64,000 bases of DNA from Clostridiaceae bacterium AM27-36LB. GTDB lineage: Bacteria > Bacillota > Clostridia > Lachnospirales > Lachnospiraceae. The DNA lies in assembly GCA_003480725.1 (NCBI GenBank), contig QUJQ01000002.1, forward strand, positions 316,754 to 380,753. The letters run 5' to 3'. This document shows positions 35,683 through 44,451 of the stretch, one piece after another (position 1 is the stretch's first letter; the number at the start of each line of letters is the position of its first letter). The position numbers and the translations under genes were made by a program. The notes below the pieces were generated by a model that saw only the letters and a list, made by a program, of their open reading frames with translations, was not told the DNA's origin and ran no database searches.

Positions 35683-35731
35683 TTCTGCTCCTCTATCACA
35701 CTAAGTTATCGTAATATGATAACCCTTTTGT

Positions 35732-35761
35732 ATTATACTTTGAACCATTACCTTATGGCAA
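35732..35761 (-). promoter_or_regulatory. Promoter of the aroK operon
   Basis: Minus strand: -35 TTGCCA (35756-35761), 18-bp spacer, -10 TATAAT (35732-35737). A palindrome TTATC-N7-GATAA (35706-35722) lies just downstream of the expected start of transcription and could be an operator. Confidence 0.65.
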
Positions 35762-35780
35762 CGATATTTTTTATTTCAAC

Positions 35781-35813
35781 AAAAAAGAACCACCAGTATA
35801 CACCAGTGGTTCT
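35781..35813 (-). terminator. Terminator of the carboxyltransferase/decarboxylase operon
   Basis: Stem AGAACCACTGGT / ACTGGTGGTTCT followed by six T on the minus strand. Confidence 0.9.
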
Positions 35814-35830
35814 CCTTGTGTCTGTAATAA

Positions 35831-37243
35831 TTAAACCGGATATGCTCCGTTCTCGGTGTCTGCAACATTTGCATCCATCTTGGTCTGCTGTGCTTCTCTA
35901 TATTTGAAGAAGTCAGTAGCAACCTGCGGGAACAGTGCGTAGGACAGAACGTCCTCATCCTGCTGTTTGTATTTTTCCATCTCAGCTTCCAGCTTCGGCA
36001 GCTCGTTGCCGATCAGGTCTGCCGGACGGCAGGTAATGATCTCACCATCTCCGATGCACTTCTTCTGTACTTCCGGATTGAACGGTTTTACAGTCTTTCC
36101 GTATTTTCCAGAGAGAACATCTTTGGTCTCTTTGGTTACCATCTTGTAACGCTCACCCATGATTACGTTAAATACTGCCTGAGTACCAACGATCTGAGAA
36201 GACGGAGTAACCAGCGGGCACTCACCAAGGTCTTTACGTACACGCGGAACCTCTTCTAGTACGTCATAGAACTTGTCTTCTGCATGCTGCTCTTTCAGCT
36301 GGGAAGTCAGGTTGGAAAGCATTCCACCCGGTACCTGATACAGAAGAGTCTTGATGTTAACGCCAAGGTTCTTCGGATTCAGCAGACCGGTCTCAAGAGC
36401 TTCGTCACGCATCGGTCTGAAGTAATCAGCGATCTCAGCCAGAAGCTTCTGATCATATCCGGTATCATACGGAGTTCCTTTGAAGGTCTCAACCATAACC
36501 TCAGTTGCCGGCTGGGAAGTACCCAGAGCAAACGGAGACATTGCACAGTCGATCACATCCACGCCAGCCTCAACAGCTTTGAGGTAAGTCATGGAAGCAA
36601 CACCGGATGTATAATGAGTATGCAGCTGAATCGGGATCTTAACGGTCTCTTTCAGTGCAGTAACCAGCTCGGTTGCTTTGTACGGAAGGAGAAGTCCTGC
36701 CATATCTTTGATACAGATAGAATCTGCTCCCATCTCTTCGATCTGTTTTGCCATGGAGGTCCAATACTCAAGTGTATAAGCATCTCCCAGTGTATAGGAA
36801 AGTGCGACCTGAGCATGTCCGCCCTCTTTGTTGGATGCCTTTACTGCGGTCTGCAGGTTACGAAGGTCATTCAGACAGTCGAAGATACGAATGATATCAA
36901 TACCGTTTGCGATGGATTTCTGTACAAAGTACTCAACCACATCATCACCATACGGACGATATCCCAGAATGTTCTGTCCACGGAACAGCATCTGCAACTT
37001 GGTCTTCTTAGCTCTTTCACGGATCTTACGAAGTCTGTCCCACGGATCCTCTTTCAGGAAACGTAAGGAAGCATCGAAAGTAGCTCCACCCCAGCACTCC
37101 AGGGAATGATATCCTACGTTGTCAAGCTTTTCGATGATCGGAAGCATCTGCTCAGTTGACATACGGGTAGCGATCAGAGACTGATGTGCGTCACGCAGGA
37201 TAGTCTCTGTTATTTTAATCGGCTTTTTAGCGATTTCAGTCAT
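35831..37243 (-). CDS. oadA: Oxaloacetate decarboxylase alpha / pyruvate carboxyltransferase subunit
   Basis: 470 aa. TIM-barrel carboxyltransferase: ETILRDAHQSLIATRM (residues ~14-29, metal-binding Asp), CIKDMAGLL (carboxylated Lys), QLHTHYTSG (metal-binding His pair). The C-terminal conserved carboxylase domain is present, but it stops before a biotinyl domain, which is encoded separately (38482-38853). Moves CO2 between oxaloacetate/pyruvate and biotin, as in OadA, the 5S subunit of transcarboxylase, and pyruvate carboxylase subunit B. Last gene of the five-gene operon. Confidence 0.92.
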   Translation of the reverse strand: MTEIAKKPIKITETILRDAHQSLIATRMSTEQMLPIIEKLDNVGYHSLECWGGATFDASLRFLKEDPWDRLRKIRERAKKTKLQMLFRGQNILGYRPYGDDVVEYFVQKSIANGIDIIRIFDCLNDLRNLQTAVKASNKEGGHAQVALSYTLGDAYTLEYWTSMAKQIEEMGADSICIKDMAGLLLPYKATELVTALKETVKIPIQLHTHYTSGVASMTYLKAVEAGVDVIDCAMSPFALGTSQPATEVMVETFKGTPYDTGYDQKLLAEIADYFRPMRDEALETGLLNPKNLGVNIKTLLYQVPGGMLSNLTSQLKEQHAEDKFYDVLEEVPRVRKDLGECPLVTPSSQIVGTQAVFNVIMGERYKMVTKETKDVLSGKYGKTVKPFNPEVQKKCIGDGEIITCRPADLIGNELPKLEAEMEKYKQQDEDVLSYALFPQVATDFFKYREAQQTKMDANVADTENGAYPV

Positions 37244-37284
37244 TTTCTATTCCTCCTACAAATTTGTCCTTTTCCGTCAGCAGC

Positions 37285-38436
37285 TTAGAATACTCCGAAA
37301 ATAGCCATGAAAGTTCCGGCTGCAACTGCAGTACCGATAACACCGGCTACGTTCGGTCCCATTGCATGCATCAGAAGGAAGTTGGTCGGATCAGCCTCTG
37401 CACCAACCTTCTGGGATACACGGGCTGCCATAGGAACTGCAGACACACCTGCAGAACCGATCAGCGGGTTTACCTTTCCTCCGGTCAGTTTACACATGAT
37501 CTTACCGAAGAGAACACCTGCTGCAGTACCAAATGCAAATGCGATCAGACCCAGAGCAACGATCTTCAGGGTATCCAGGTTCAGGAATGCTTCTGCACTT
37601 GTGGTAGCTCCTACGGAAGTACCAAGCAGAATAACTACGATATACATCAGGGCATTGGATGCGGTCTCTGTCAGCTGACGAACCACACCGCTCTCACGGA
37701 ACAGGTTACCCAGCATCAGCATACCAACCAGCGGAGCGGTGGTAGGCAGGATCAGAGAAATAATGATCGTAACGATGATCGGGAACAGGATCTTCTCCAG
37801 TTTAGATACCGGACGAAGCTGCTCCATCTTGATCTTACGCTCTTTCTCAGTGGTCAGAAGCTTCATGATAGGCGGCTGGATAACCGGCACCAGTGACATA
37901 TAGGAATATGCCGCTACTGCGATCGGTCCCATAATAGCCGTCTGCTGCAGCTTACCTGCCAGGAAGATGGAAGTCGGACCGTCAGCACCTCCGATAATGG
38001 AGATTGCTGCTGCTGCTTTATCAGAGAAGCCAAGAAGCATAGCTCCCAGATAAGCTGCGAAAATACCGAACTGAGCAGCTGCACCAAGCAGGAAGCTCTT
38101 CGGGTTTGCGATCAGCGGACCGAAGTCTGTCATCGCACCTACACCCATAAAGATCAGGGACGGAAGGATCGCCCACTCATCCAGTGTGTAGAAATAGTAG
38201 AGAAGTCCGCCGACTCCGTTGGCAGAATCCTCGATTGACAACATAATGTCAGGATAAATGTTTACCAGCAGCATTCCAAAAGAGATAGGAACCAGAAGCA
38301 GAGGCTCAAACTCTTTTGCAATAGCCAGATACAGGAATCCACAAGCAACAGCGATCATTACGTAGTTTCCCCAGGTCAGGTTAAAGAACGCGGTCTGCTG
38401 CAGGAGATTTCCTAATGTTTCAGCAATATAGCTCAT
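37285..38436 (-). CDS. oadB: Sodium-translocating decarboxylase beta subunit
   Basis: 383 aa, 10 or more membrane segments, in the OadB/GcdB/MmdB family. Conserved intramembrane motif [15 protein letters not shown] (with the Na+-binding Asp) and the late [20 protein letters not shown] segment. Couples decarboxylation of carboxybiotin to export of Na+. Substrate class cannot be told from beta alone. GGAGG SD. Confidence 0.95.
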   Translation of the reverse strand: MSYIAETLGNLLQQTAFFNLTWGNYVMIAVACGFLYLAIAKEFEPLLLVPISFGMLLVNIYPDIMLSIEDSANGVGGLLYYFYTLDEWAILPSLIFMGVGAMTDFGPLIANPKSFLLGAAAQFGIFAAYLGAMLLGFSDKAAAAISIIGGADGPTSIFLAGKLQQTAIMGPIAVAAYSYMSLVPVIQPPIMKLLTTEKERKIKMEQLRPVSKLEKILFPIIVTIIISLILPTTAPLVGMLMLGNLFRESGVVRQLTETASNALMYIVVILLGTSVGATTSAEAFLNLDTLKIVALGLIAFAFGTAAGVLFGKIMCKLTGGKVNPLIGSAGVSAVPMAARVSQKVGAEADPTNFLLMHAMGPNVAGVIGTAVAAGTFMAIFGVF

Positions 38437-38481
38437 GTTGTAACCTCCAATGATTAATTAGAATACCAGTCGTATATGTTC

Positions 38482-38853
38482 CTAGTTCATGGTAGCTAAT
38501 ACATCACCGGACTCTACAGCGTCACCAACAGATACGTTGATGCCAGCAACGGTTCCGTCTTCCGGAGCTACAACCGGGATCTCCATCTTCATAGCTTCCA
38601 GGATCACAATCGGATCACCAGCTTTTACAGCCTGGCCAGCACTTGCTTCTACTTTAAATACTTTACCCGGTACAGATGCGGTTACTTCGATGGAACCAGC
38701 ACTTGCTGCCGGTGCTGCTGCAGCCGGTGCTGCTGCCGGTGCCTTCGGTGCTGCCTTCGGAGCTGCTGCGCGAACCGGTGCGCTTCCTGCGCCGCCTTCT
38801 TCTACAGATACTTCATATACAGTGCCATTTACGGTAATGGTATAATTTTTCAT
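38482..38853 (-). CDS. Biotin carboxyl carrier protein of the decarboxylase/carboxylase
   Basis: 123 aa. Short N-terminal strand region, an Ala/Pro-rich flexible linker (residues ~25-52), then a biotinyl domain with the biotinylation site EAMKME (Lys89). It corresponds to MmdC / the 1.3S transcarboxylase subunit and must carry CO2 for the separate carboxyltransferases encoded on both sides of it. GGAGG SD. Confidence 0.95.
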   Translation of the reverse strand: MKNYTITVNGTVYEVSVEEGGAGSAPVRAAAPKAAPKAPAAAPAAAAPAASAGSIEVTASVPGKVFKVEASAGQAVKAGDPIVILEAMKMEIPVVAPEDGTVAGINVSVGDAVESGDVLATMN

Positions 38854-38876
38854 CTTAATATATCCTCCTAATTTCC

Positions 38877-39677
38877 TTATACTCTTTTCCAGGTTGCGGA
38901 ATCTGCACGACGGATGGAACGTACTACGAATCCATCAGATGAGCTTCCGGTATATGCACAGATCGCTGCGGTGATCGCTGCGACTAACTCGCCCTCATCC
39001 ACAGTCGGCTCTGCCGGTGCTGCTACTGGAGCTGCAGCCGGTGCTGCTGCCGGTTTTGCGGCTGGTGCTTTCTCTTCTTTCTTCTTTCCGAATTTTGCCT
39101 GAATATTCGGAATGAAGTTGAAGCAGTAGATGACCAGACTGATCAAGATCAGTACTGCGAATACAGTTCCCATACCAAGGAGTGTATTCATTCCTGCTTT
39201 TGCAAGAATCTCACCCAGAGAATACTCCGGATTTACAGTTACACTCTGTGCAACACTCTTCTTGTTGAATACAATTTCCAGATCCGCTTTGCGCTGTTCG
39301 TAAGTCAGGTGAGTGATCAGAATCACTTCATCCTTCTTAGTCTCAAACTCATAACCATCCGTACTTACATAAGCACCCAGCTCTTCCATAGAACCTTCGT
39401 AACCTGCAAAAGCGGTGGTAAATGCTTCAGCGGTAAACGGAAGTCCATAAGAGTCCAGCATAGACTGAGCATCTTCCTCATCCATGGTTGCATATGTATC
39501 AAGATCAGCCTCTGACAGACCATTCCAGCTTCCGATCAGGAAATCAGATACAGACTGAAGATACGCACTGTCATACTCGATAGTCTCACTGTCATTTGCA
39601 CTTCCGCAGGCAGTCAGACCCAGAACCGATACAGAAAGCACTAGCAGCGCAAGGATCTTTCTTAATTTCTGTTTCAT
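38877..39677 (-). CDS. OadG-type gamma subunit with N-terminal lipoprotein domain
   Basis: About 266 aa, far longer than classical OadG (~85-100 aa). The N-terminus is a lipoprotein signal (LGLTAC, Cys24). An extracytoplasmic domain of about 130 residues follows. Then come a membrane helix (TVFAVLILISLVIYCFNFI, near residues 167-185), an Ala/Pro linker, and a short C-terminal segment typical of OadG (AAITAAICAYTG ... RRADSATWKRV). OadG holds the alpha and beta subunits together. Start ATG 39677 with AGGTGA; the GTG three codons upstream covers the SD. Confidence 0.85.
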   Translation of the reverse strand: MKQKLRKILALLVLSVSVLGLTACGSANDSETIEYDSAYLQSVSDFLIGSWNGLSEADLDTYATMDEEDAQSMLDSYGLPFTAEAFTTAFAGYEGSMEELGAYVSTDGYEFETKKDEVILITHLTYEQRKADLEIVFNKKSVAQSVTVNPEYSLGEILAKAGMNTLLGMGTVFAVLILISLVIYCFNFIPNIQAKFGKKKEEKAPAAKPAAAPAAAPVAAPAEPTVDEGELVAAITAAICAYTGSSSDGFVVRSIRRADSATWKRV

Positions 39678-39692
39678 ATGATTCACCTCGCT

Positions 39693-41129
39693 CTACACGG
39701 TTCCATGTTTTTTAAAGGGACGGTCTTCTCTCTTGGTGTACAGCATCTCAAATGCACCGATCACGTATTTTCTGGTATCCTGTGCTTCGATCACACTGTC
39801 AACATAACCTCTCTTTGCTGCTGAAGCAACACTGTTCTGAAGTTCTGCATAAGCAGCTTCTTTCTCTCTCAGCTCTTTTGCGTCAGCTTCCGGATACATT
39901 ACTTTCACTGCAAGTTTTGCACCCATCATACCGATTTTTGCATTCGGCCATGCGTATACAACGTCAGCGCCAAGACCTTTGCTGTTCATAGTCACATATG
40001 CGCTTCCGTAAGCTTTTCCAACTACTACATTTACCTTCGGCACAGTTGCCTCTGCAAATGCATAGGTAAGTGCTGCAGCAGCTGCAGCCATCTTCTTCTC
40101 AGAGCATTTGGTTGCCTTGAAGCCAGCTGCGTTGGTCAGAGTCAGTACCGGAATATTGAAAGCATCACAGAACTCTACGAATTTTGCTGCTTTTTCGCAT
40201 CCTCTTGCAGAGATCTCTGCATTAAACTCTTCAACTGCATTGCCTTCCTCATCGTACAGGGTGGAACGGTTAGCAACTGCTCCTACGGTGGTTCCGTTCA
40301 GTTTGATGAATCCGGTCACCATATCTTTTCCATACTCTGCTTTAGTCTCAAAGAAGATTCCGGAGTCAGAGATCATCGGCAGGGTAATTGCCGGATCTGC
40401 AGCAGAAGCTTCCAGATCTGCACATACTCTGTTCAGATCATCCTCGCAGTCCATATAGGAAAGATCATCTTCGTTGTTAGCCGGGAGCAGAGATACCAGA
40501 TCACGGATCTTGGTGATCAGTTCAGCCTCTTCAGCTACAACATCAACATTTCCAACTTCCTCGCTCTGGAATTTTGCAGAAGCAGTATCACATTTGGATG
40601 CATCGTTTCCTTCCAGTGCATTCGGGGAGTTTACGAAAAGTTTTGCTTTCTTGGACTCCATAAAGGTAAAGTCAGACATAGCAGATGCTACTGCCATACC
40701 GCCGCCGCAGGTTCCAAATACTGCTGTGATCTGCGGAACAACGCCGGATGCCATTGCCTGTTTCAGGTACAGTTCTCCAAATGCGTTCAGTGCATCAGTT
40801 GCTTCCTGAAGACGAAGACCTGCACAGTCAACAAGACCGATCACCGGTGCTCCCATCTTCATAGCCATATCATAGATTTTTGTAATTTTCTTTGCGTGCA
40901 TCTCGCCCATGGAGCCTCCCAGCACGGAAGCATCCTGACTGTACACATACACAAGACTCTCATTGATCAGTCCGTAACCTGTGATTACGCCGTCAGAAGG
41001 AGTATCTGTGTTGTTCATGTTGAAATCTGTCGCACGTGCAGTAACTGCTGCGCCAATCTCAACAAAGCTGTTCTCGTCAAGCAGCGCTGCAATTCTGCCA
41101 CTTGCCAAGGTCTGTGCTGTATTACTCAT
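39693..41129 (-). CDS. Acyl-CoA carboxyltransferase subunit (MmdA / PccB-like)
   Basis: About 478 aa. Two crotonase-like halves of the carboxyltransferase family: the N-half has SQDASVLGGSMGEMHAKKI and the oxyanion-type CGGGMAVASAMSDF; the C-half has AAGFKATKCSEKK and GKAYGSAYVTM. Acts on a carboxylated acyl-CoA (methylmalonyl-CoA or similar), exchanging CO2 with biotin. It is about 35 residues shorter than typical MmdA. Start ATG 41129 with GGAGGG six bases upstream. First gene of the operon; no biotin carboxylase (AccC) is present, which favours decarboxylation or transcarboxylation over ATP-driven carboxylation. Confidence 0.9.
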   Translation of the reverse strand: MSNTAQTLASGRIAALLDENSFVEIGAAVTARATDFNMNNTDTPSDGVITGYGLINESLVYVYSQDASVLGGSMGEMHAKKITKIYDMAMKMGAPVIGLVDCAGLRLQEATDALNAFGELYLKQAMASGVVPQITAVFGTCGGGMAVASAMSDFTFMESKKAKLFVNSPNALEGNDASKCDTASAKFQSEEVGNVDVVAEEAELITKIRDLVSLLPANNEDDLSYMDCEDDLNRVCADLEASAADPAITLPMISDSGIFFETKAEYGKDMVTGFIKLNGTTVGAVANRSTLYDEEGNAVEEFNAEISARGCEKAAKFVEFCDAFNIPVLTLTNAAGFKATKCSEKKMAAAAAALTYAFAEATVPKVNVVVGKAYGSAYVTMNSKGLGADVVYAWPNAKIGMMGAKLAVKVMYPEADAKELREKEAAYAELQNSVASAAKRGYVDSVIEAQDTRKYVIGAFEMLYTKREDRPFKKHGTV

Positions 41130-41182
41130 TTTTAGCCCTCCATCACATATATTATTAAATAACGCAAATTCTGCCGTTTTCC

Positions 41183-41211
41183 ATTGTAGCAACTAGCCGA
41201 CACTTTTTCAA
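41183..41211 (-). promoter_or_regulatory. Promoter of the carboxyltransferase/decarboxylase operon
   Basis: Minus strand: -35 TTGAAA (41206-41211), 17-bp spacer, -10 TACAAT (41183-41188). Confidence 0.7.
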
Positions 41212-41286
41212 GCGATTTTTCACAGAATCTAACAATATATGTTCTTACTGATGTAACATATTTTTTGTCATTGTTTTCTGTAACAA

Positions 41287-41328
41287 AAATAAAAGAAGGC
41301 AGATGTTGCAATAGAACATTCTGCCTTC
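41287..41328 (-). terminator. Terminator of efp
   Basis: Stem GAAGGCAGAATGTT / AACATCTGCCTTC followed by a T-rich tract on the minus strand. Confidence 0.85.
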
Positions 41329-41356
41329 CTGTATGGATTTTCCTTATAAACCAGAA

Positions 41357-41914
41357 TTAAACTCTGGACAGATACTCACCGGTTCTGGTGTCGATCTTGA
41401 TCTTGTTTCCGGTCTCAACGAACAGCGGAACGTTAACAACTGCACCAGTCTCAACGGTTGCCGGTTTGGTAGCACCTGTTGCGGTATCACCTTTGAAGCC
41501 CGGCTCAGTATCTGTGATCTCAAGCTCTACAAACAGCGGAGCCTCTACTGCAAATACGTTACCGTTGTGAGAACAGATCTTAACCATCTCGTTCTCTTTT
41601 ACAAACTTCAGGGAATCTCCCACATCTTCGCTGTTCAGTGCGATCTGATCGTAGTTCTCCACGTTCATGAAGTGGAACAGATCTCCATCACTGTACAGAT
41701 ACTGCATGTCTACACGGTCAATACGTGCTGCCGGGAATTTCTCGGTCGGACGGAAAGTCTTCTCAACTACACCGCCGTTGATGATATTTTTAAGTTTGGT
41801 TCTCACAAATGCAGCACCTTTACCCGGTTTTACATGCTGAAACTCTAAAATCTGATAAACGTTACCTTCGATCTCCAGTGTAACGCCATTTCTGAAATCT
41901 CCTGCAGAAATCAT
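41357..41914 (-). CDS. efp: Translation elongation factor P
   Basis: 185 aa. Three domains; the loop with the modifiable residue is KPGKGAAF (Lys32). Relieves ribosome stalling at polyproline. The Ala/Pro-rich proteins just upstream on the map (biotin carrier and OadG-like) are the kind of substrate it helps translate. AAGGAGG SD. Monocistronic. Confidence 0.98.
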   Translation of the reverse strand: MISAGDFRNGVTLEIEGNVYQILEFQHVKPGKGAAFVRTKLKNIINGGVVEKTFRPTEKFPAARIDRVDMQYLYSDGDLFHFMNVENYDQIALNSEDVGDSLKFVKENEMVKICSHNGNVFAVEAPLFVELEITDTEPGFKGDTATGATKPATVETGAVVNVPLFVETGNKIKIDTRTGEYLSRV

Positions 41915-41971
41915 GTTAATTCGTCCTCCTTATGTTATACGGGGCAATGCGCAGTCCCCACACTTTATCCT

Positions 41972-42000
41972 ATTTTATAATAGAACATCCATTATTTCAA
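41972..42000 (-). promoter_or_regulatory. Promoter of efp
   Basis: Minus strand: -35 TTGAAA (41995-42000), 17-bp spacer, -10 TAAAAT (41972-41977). Confidence 0.7.
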
Positions 42001-42024
42001 CTGTTTTTTCAAACTTTCTTCATT

Positions 42025-42474
42025 CTACTTCAGCATTTTTTTCAGTTCATCCATAAATGTATTCACATCTTTGAACTCTCTGTACACAGAAGCAAACCTG
42101 ACATAAGCCACAGAATCCAGGTCTTTCAGCTTTTCCATAACCATTTCCCCGATCTGACGGCTGGAGATCTCACGTTCCTCTTTGCTGAAAATACTTGATT
42201 CCACATCATCGATCATAGCTTCTATCTGCGTGGCTGATACCGGTCTCTTGTGACAGGCACGGAACACCCCGCCCTCAACTTTGGCCCGGTCATAAGTCTC
42301 CCTGTTATTATCTTTTTTGATCACGATCATCGGGATCGTCTCTACCTTTTCATAAGTAGTAAACCGTTTATGACATTCATCACATTCTCTTCTCCGGCGG
42401 ATGGAATCCCCATCATCCGCAGGTCTGGAATCAATGACTCTTGTATTGTCTTTTCCGCAATATGGACACTTCAT
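42025..42474 (-). CDS. nrdR: Transcriptional repressor NrdR
   Basis: 149 aa. N-terminal zinc ribbon (CPYCG ... CDECHKRF with Arg-rich RRRREC) and an ATP-cone domain (residues ~49-139). Represses ribonucleotide reductase genes according to dATP/ATP. Start ATG 42474 with AAGGAGG; the frame extending to 42564 is not SD-led and would run into the divergent ylmC leader. Confidence 0.97.
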   Translation of the reverse strand: MKCPYCGKDNTRVIDSRPADDGDSIRRRRECDECHKRFTTYEKVETIPMIVIKKDNNRETYDRAKVEGGVFRACHKRPVSATQIEAMIDDVESSIFSKEEREISSRQIGEMVMEKLKDLDSVAYVRFASVYREFKDVNTFMDELKKMLK

Positions 42475-42498
42475 GAAACCCCTCCTTCTTTGTTGTTC

Positions 42499-42528
42499 AG
42501 TATATAACAGGCTACACTTTTCTGTCAA
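42499..42528 (-). promoter_or_regulatory. Promoter of nrdR
   Basis: Minus strand: -35 TTGACA (42523-42528), 18-bp spacer, -10 TATACT (42499-42504). Confidence 0.7.
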
Positions 42529-42584
42529 TGAAAGACTCAAAGAAGCATATGCTTTAACAAACAATGATGCATGGAGATATTCAG

Positions 42585-42851
42585 ATGAGATTCTGTGAAT
42601 TAAAAGAAAAAGATGTGATCAACCGATGTGACTGCAAGAAGCTTGGCCAGATCTGTGATTTGGTCATTGATGAGTGTAGTGGTCAGATCTGTTCCATCAT
42701 CGTGCCTGGTCCCCCAAGACTGTGTGGTCTTCTCTGTCCGGATCAGGAATATATCATTCCCTGGAACTGTATCTGTCAGATCGGTCCTGATATTGTACTG
42801 GTGGAGATCACAGCAGAAAAGGTGCTCTCTCCAAGAAAAATATGGAAATAG
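42585..42851 (+). CDS. YlmC/YmxH family PRC-barrel protein
   Basis: 88 aa. MRFCELKEKDVINRCDCKKLG start and PRC-barrel pattern LGQICDLVIDECSGQICSIIVPG. Families of this type are found near sigG in spore formers; molecular role unknown. It has seven Cys, high for its size. Start ATG 42585 with GGAG eight bases upstream. Seventy bp before sigG, possibly co-transcribed. Confidence 0.82.
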   Translation: MRFCELKEKDVINRCDCKKLGQICDLVIDECSGQICSIIVPGPPRLCGLLCPDQEYIIPWNCICQIGPDIVLVEITAEKVLSPRKIWK

Positions 42852-42920
42852 TTTTTTCTGTATTTTCTGCATAACCCATTTATTTTGGGAAATGCTTTTA
42901 ACAAGTCAGGAGGGAACTGT

Positions 42921-43697
42921 ATGCTTATCAACAAGGTGGAAATCTGCGGAGTCAACACATCCAAACTGCCGCTCCTTACCAATGATGAAAAGAAGCTGTT
43001 ATTCGAGCGGATTAAAAAAGGCGATCAGGAGGCCAGGGAGATTTATATTAAAGGCAATCTCCGTCTGGTCTTAAGCGTGATCAAACGGTTCTCATCCAGC
43101 AGTGAAAATGCCGATGACTTATTTCAGATCGGCTGCATTGGCCTCATGAAAGCCATCGACAATTTTGACTGTACCATGGATGTAAAATTCAGTACTTATG
43201 CAGTGCCTATGATCGTGGGCGAGATCCGCCGGTATCTTCGGGACAACAACAGTATCCGGGTCAGCCGGTCTCTTCGGGATACAGCCTATAAGGCCATCTA
43301 CGCCAGGGAAATGCTTATGAAAGAGCATGCTTCCGAACCGACCATTCAGGAAATCTCCGCTGCCACCGGCATCGCTACCGAAGATATTGTATATGCACTG
43401 GATGCCATTCAAAGCCCGGTGAGCCTCTTTGATCCAGTCTATACAGAAGGCGGAGACACCCTCTATGTGATGGATCAGATCAGCGATAAAAAAAATAAAG
43501 AAGACAACTGGGTGGAAAATCTGTCCTTATCCGAGGCCATGAAGCGGCTGACCCCAAGAGAACATCACATCATCGATCTTCGCTTCTTTGAAGGGAAGAC
43601 CCAGATGGAGGTAGCTGAGGAGATCCATATCTCCCAGGCTCAGGTCAGCCGTCTGGAAAAAAATGCACTGAAAACCATGCGGAACTATCTGAAATAA
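42921..43697 (+). CDS. sigG: RNA polymerase sporulation sigma factor SigG
   Basis: 258 aa. The N-terminus NKVEICGVNTSKLPLLT is diagnostic of sigma-G. Region 2 (DDLFQIGCIGLMKAIDNFD ... KFSTYAVPMIVGEIRRYLRD) and region 4 (MEVAEEIHISQAQVSRLEK) are complete. Directs late forespore gene expression. Start ATG 42921 with GGAGG seven bases upstream. It is convergent with sigE, with only 13 bp between stops, whereas in B. subtilis sigE and sigG are in tandem. Confidence 0.97.
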   Translation: MLINKVEICGVNTSKLPLLTNDEKKLLFERIKKGDQEAREIYIKGNLRLVLSVIKRFSSSSENADDLFQIGCIGLMKAIDNFDCTMDVKFSTYAVPMIVGEIRRYLRDNNSIRVSRSLRDTAYKAIYAREMLMKEHASEPTIQEISAATGIATEDIVYALDAIQSPVSLFDPVYTEGGDTLYVMDQISDKKNKEDNWVENLSLSEAMKRLTPREHHIIDLRFFEGKTQMEVAEEIHISQAQVSRLEKNALKTMRNYLK

Positions 43698-43710
43698 TCC
43701 CCTATCCCAT

Positions 43711-44451
43711 CTACTCGTATCTTACGATCTCTTTTTTCAGTCTTCCGATGATCTTCTTCTCCAGCCGTGAAATATAGGACTGGGAAATTCCCAGAAGATC
43801 CGCCACTTCCTTCTGGGTCATCTCCTGCCCGGAAGGATGATTAAGTCCAAACCGCAGTTCGATGATCATCCGCTCCCGTCTGGATAATTTCCCCAGCGCT
43901 TTTCTTAGAAGCTTTCGTTCCACTTCATTTTCCAGATCTCGGTAAATAATATCTTCATCCGTTCCCAGAATATCCGAAAGCAGCAGTTCATTTCCATCCC
44001 AGTCCACATTCAGCGGCTCATCAATAGATACTTCCATCCGAAGCTTGCTGTTTCTTCTCAGATACATCAGGATCTCATTTTCAATGCAGCGGGACGCATA
44101 GGTAGCAAGTTTGATGTTCTTTCCACTGTTAAACGTATTGATTGCTTTGATAAGTCCTATGGTTCCAATGGAAATGAGATCCTCCACACCCACTCCGGTA
44201 TTATCAAATTTTTTCGCTATGTAGACTACCAGCCGCAGATTATGTTCGATCAGCGTGGCTTTTGCCTGCTGTTCCTGTTCTGTTGAAAGATTGTGTATTG
44301 CTTCCGACTCCTCCACCGGATTCAAGGGCGGTGGAAGGATCTCGGAACCTCCTATATAATGGATTTCTCCTTTCTGAGCCAGAAACATACTTTTGAATCT
44401 GGGTACGACTTTCAATTGGATCTGATTGGGTATTGCTACCTTGATGATCAT
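43711..44451 (-). CDS. sigE: RNA polymerase sporulation sigma factor SigE (pro-form)
   Basis: 246 aa. An N-terminal hydrophobic/basic pro-region (residues ~1-30, [35 protein letters not shown]) is to be removed by SpoIIGA. Then core sigma regions: [42 protein letters not shown], and region 4 [20 protein letters not shown]. Mother-cell early sigma factor. The ATG overlaps the spoIIGA stop by 4 bp; GGAGG SD. Confidence 0.98.
   Translation of the reverse strand: MIIKVAIPNQIQLKVVPRFKSMFLAQKGEIHYIGGSEILPPPLNPVEESEAIHNLSTEQEQQAKATLIEHNLRLVVYIAKKFDNTGVGVEDLISIGTIGLIKAINTFNSGKNIKLATYASRCIENEILMYLRRNSKLRMEVSIDEPLNVDWDGNELLLSDILGTDEDIIYRDLENEVERKLLRKALGKLSRRERMIIELRFGLNHPSGQEMTQKEVADLLGISQSYISRLEKKIIGRLKKEIVRYE

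Noticed and set aside
38482..39102. Ala/Pro-rich low-complexity DNA as a possible repeat array or transferred segment
   Set aside because: These are ordinary flexible linkers of the biotin carrier and OadG-like proteins.
42852..42920. Possible sigma-F/G promoter before sigG (GCATA then GGGAAATGC)
   Set aside because: The -35-like GCATA is fine, but the spacing and -10 positions do not fit the consensus well enough to annotate.
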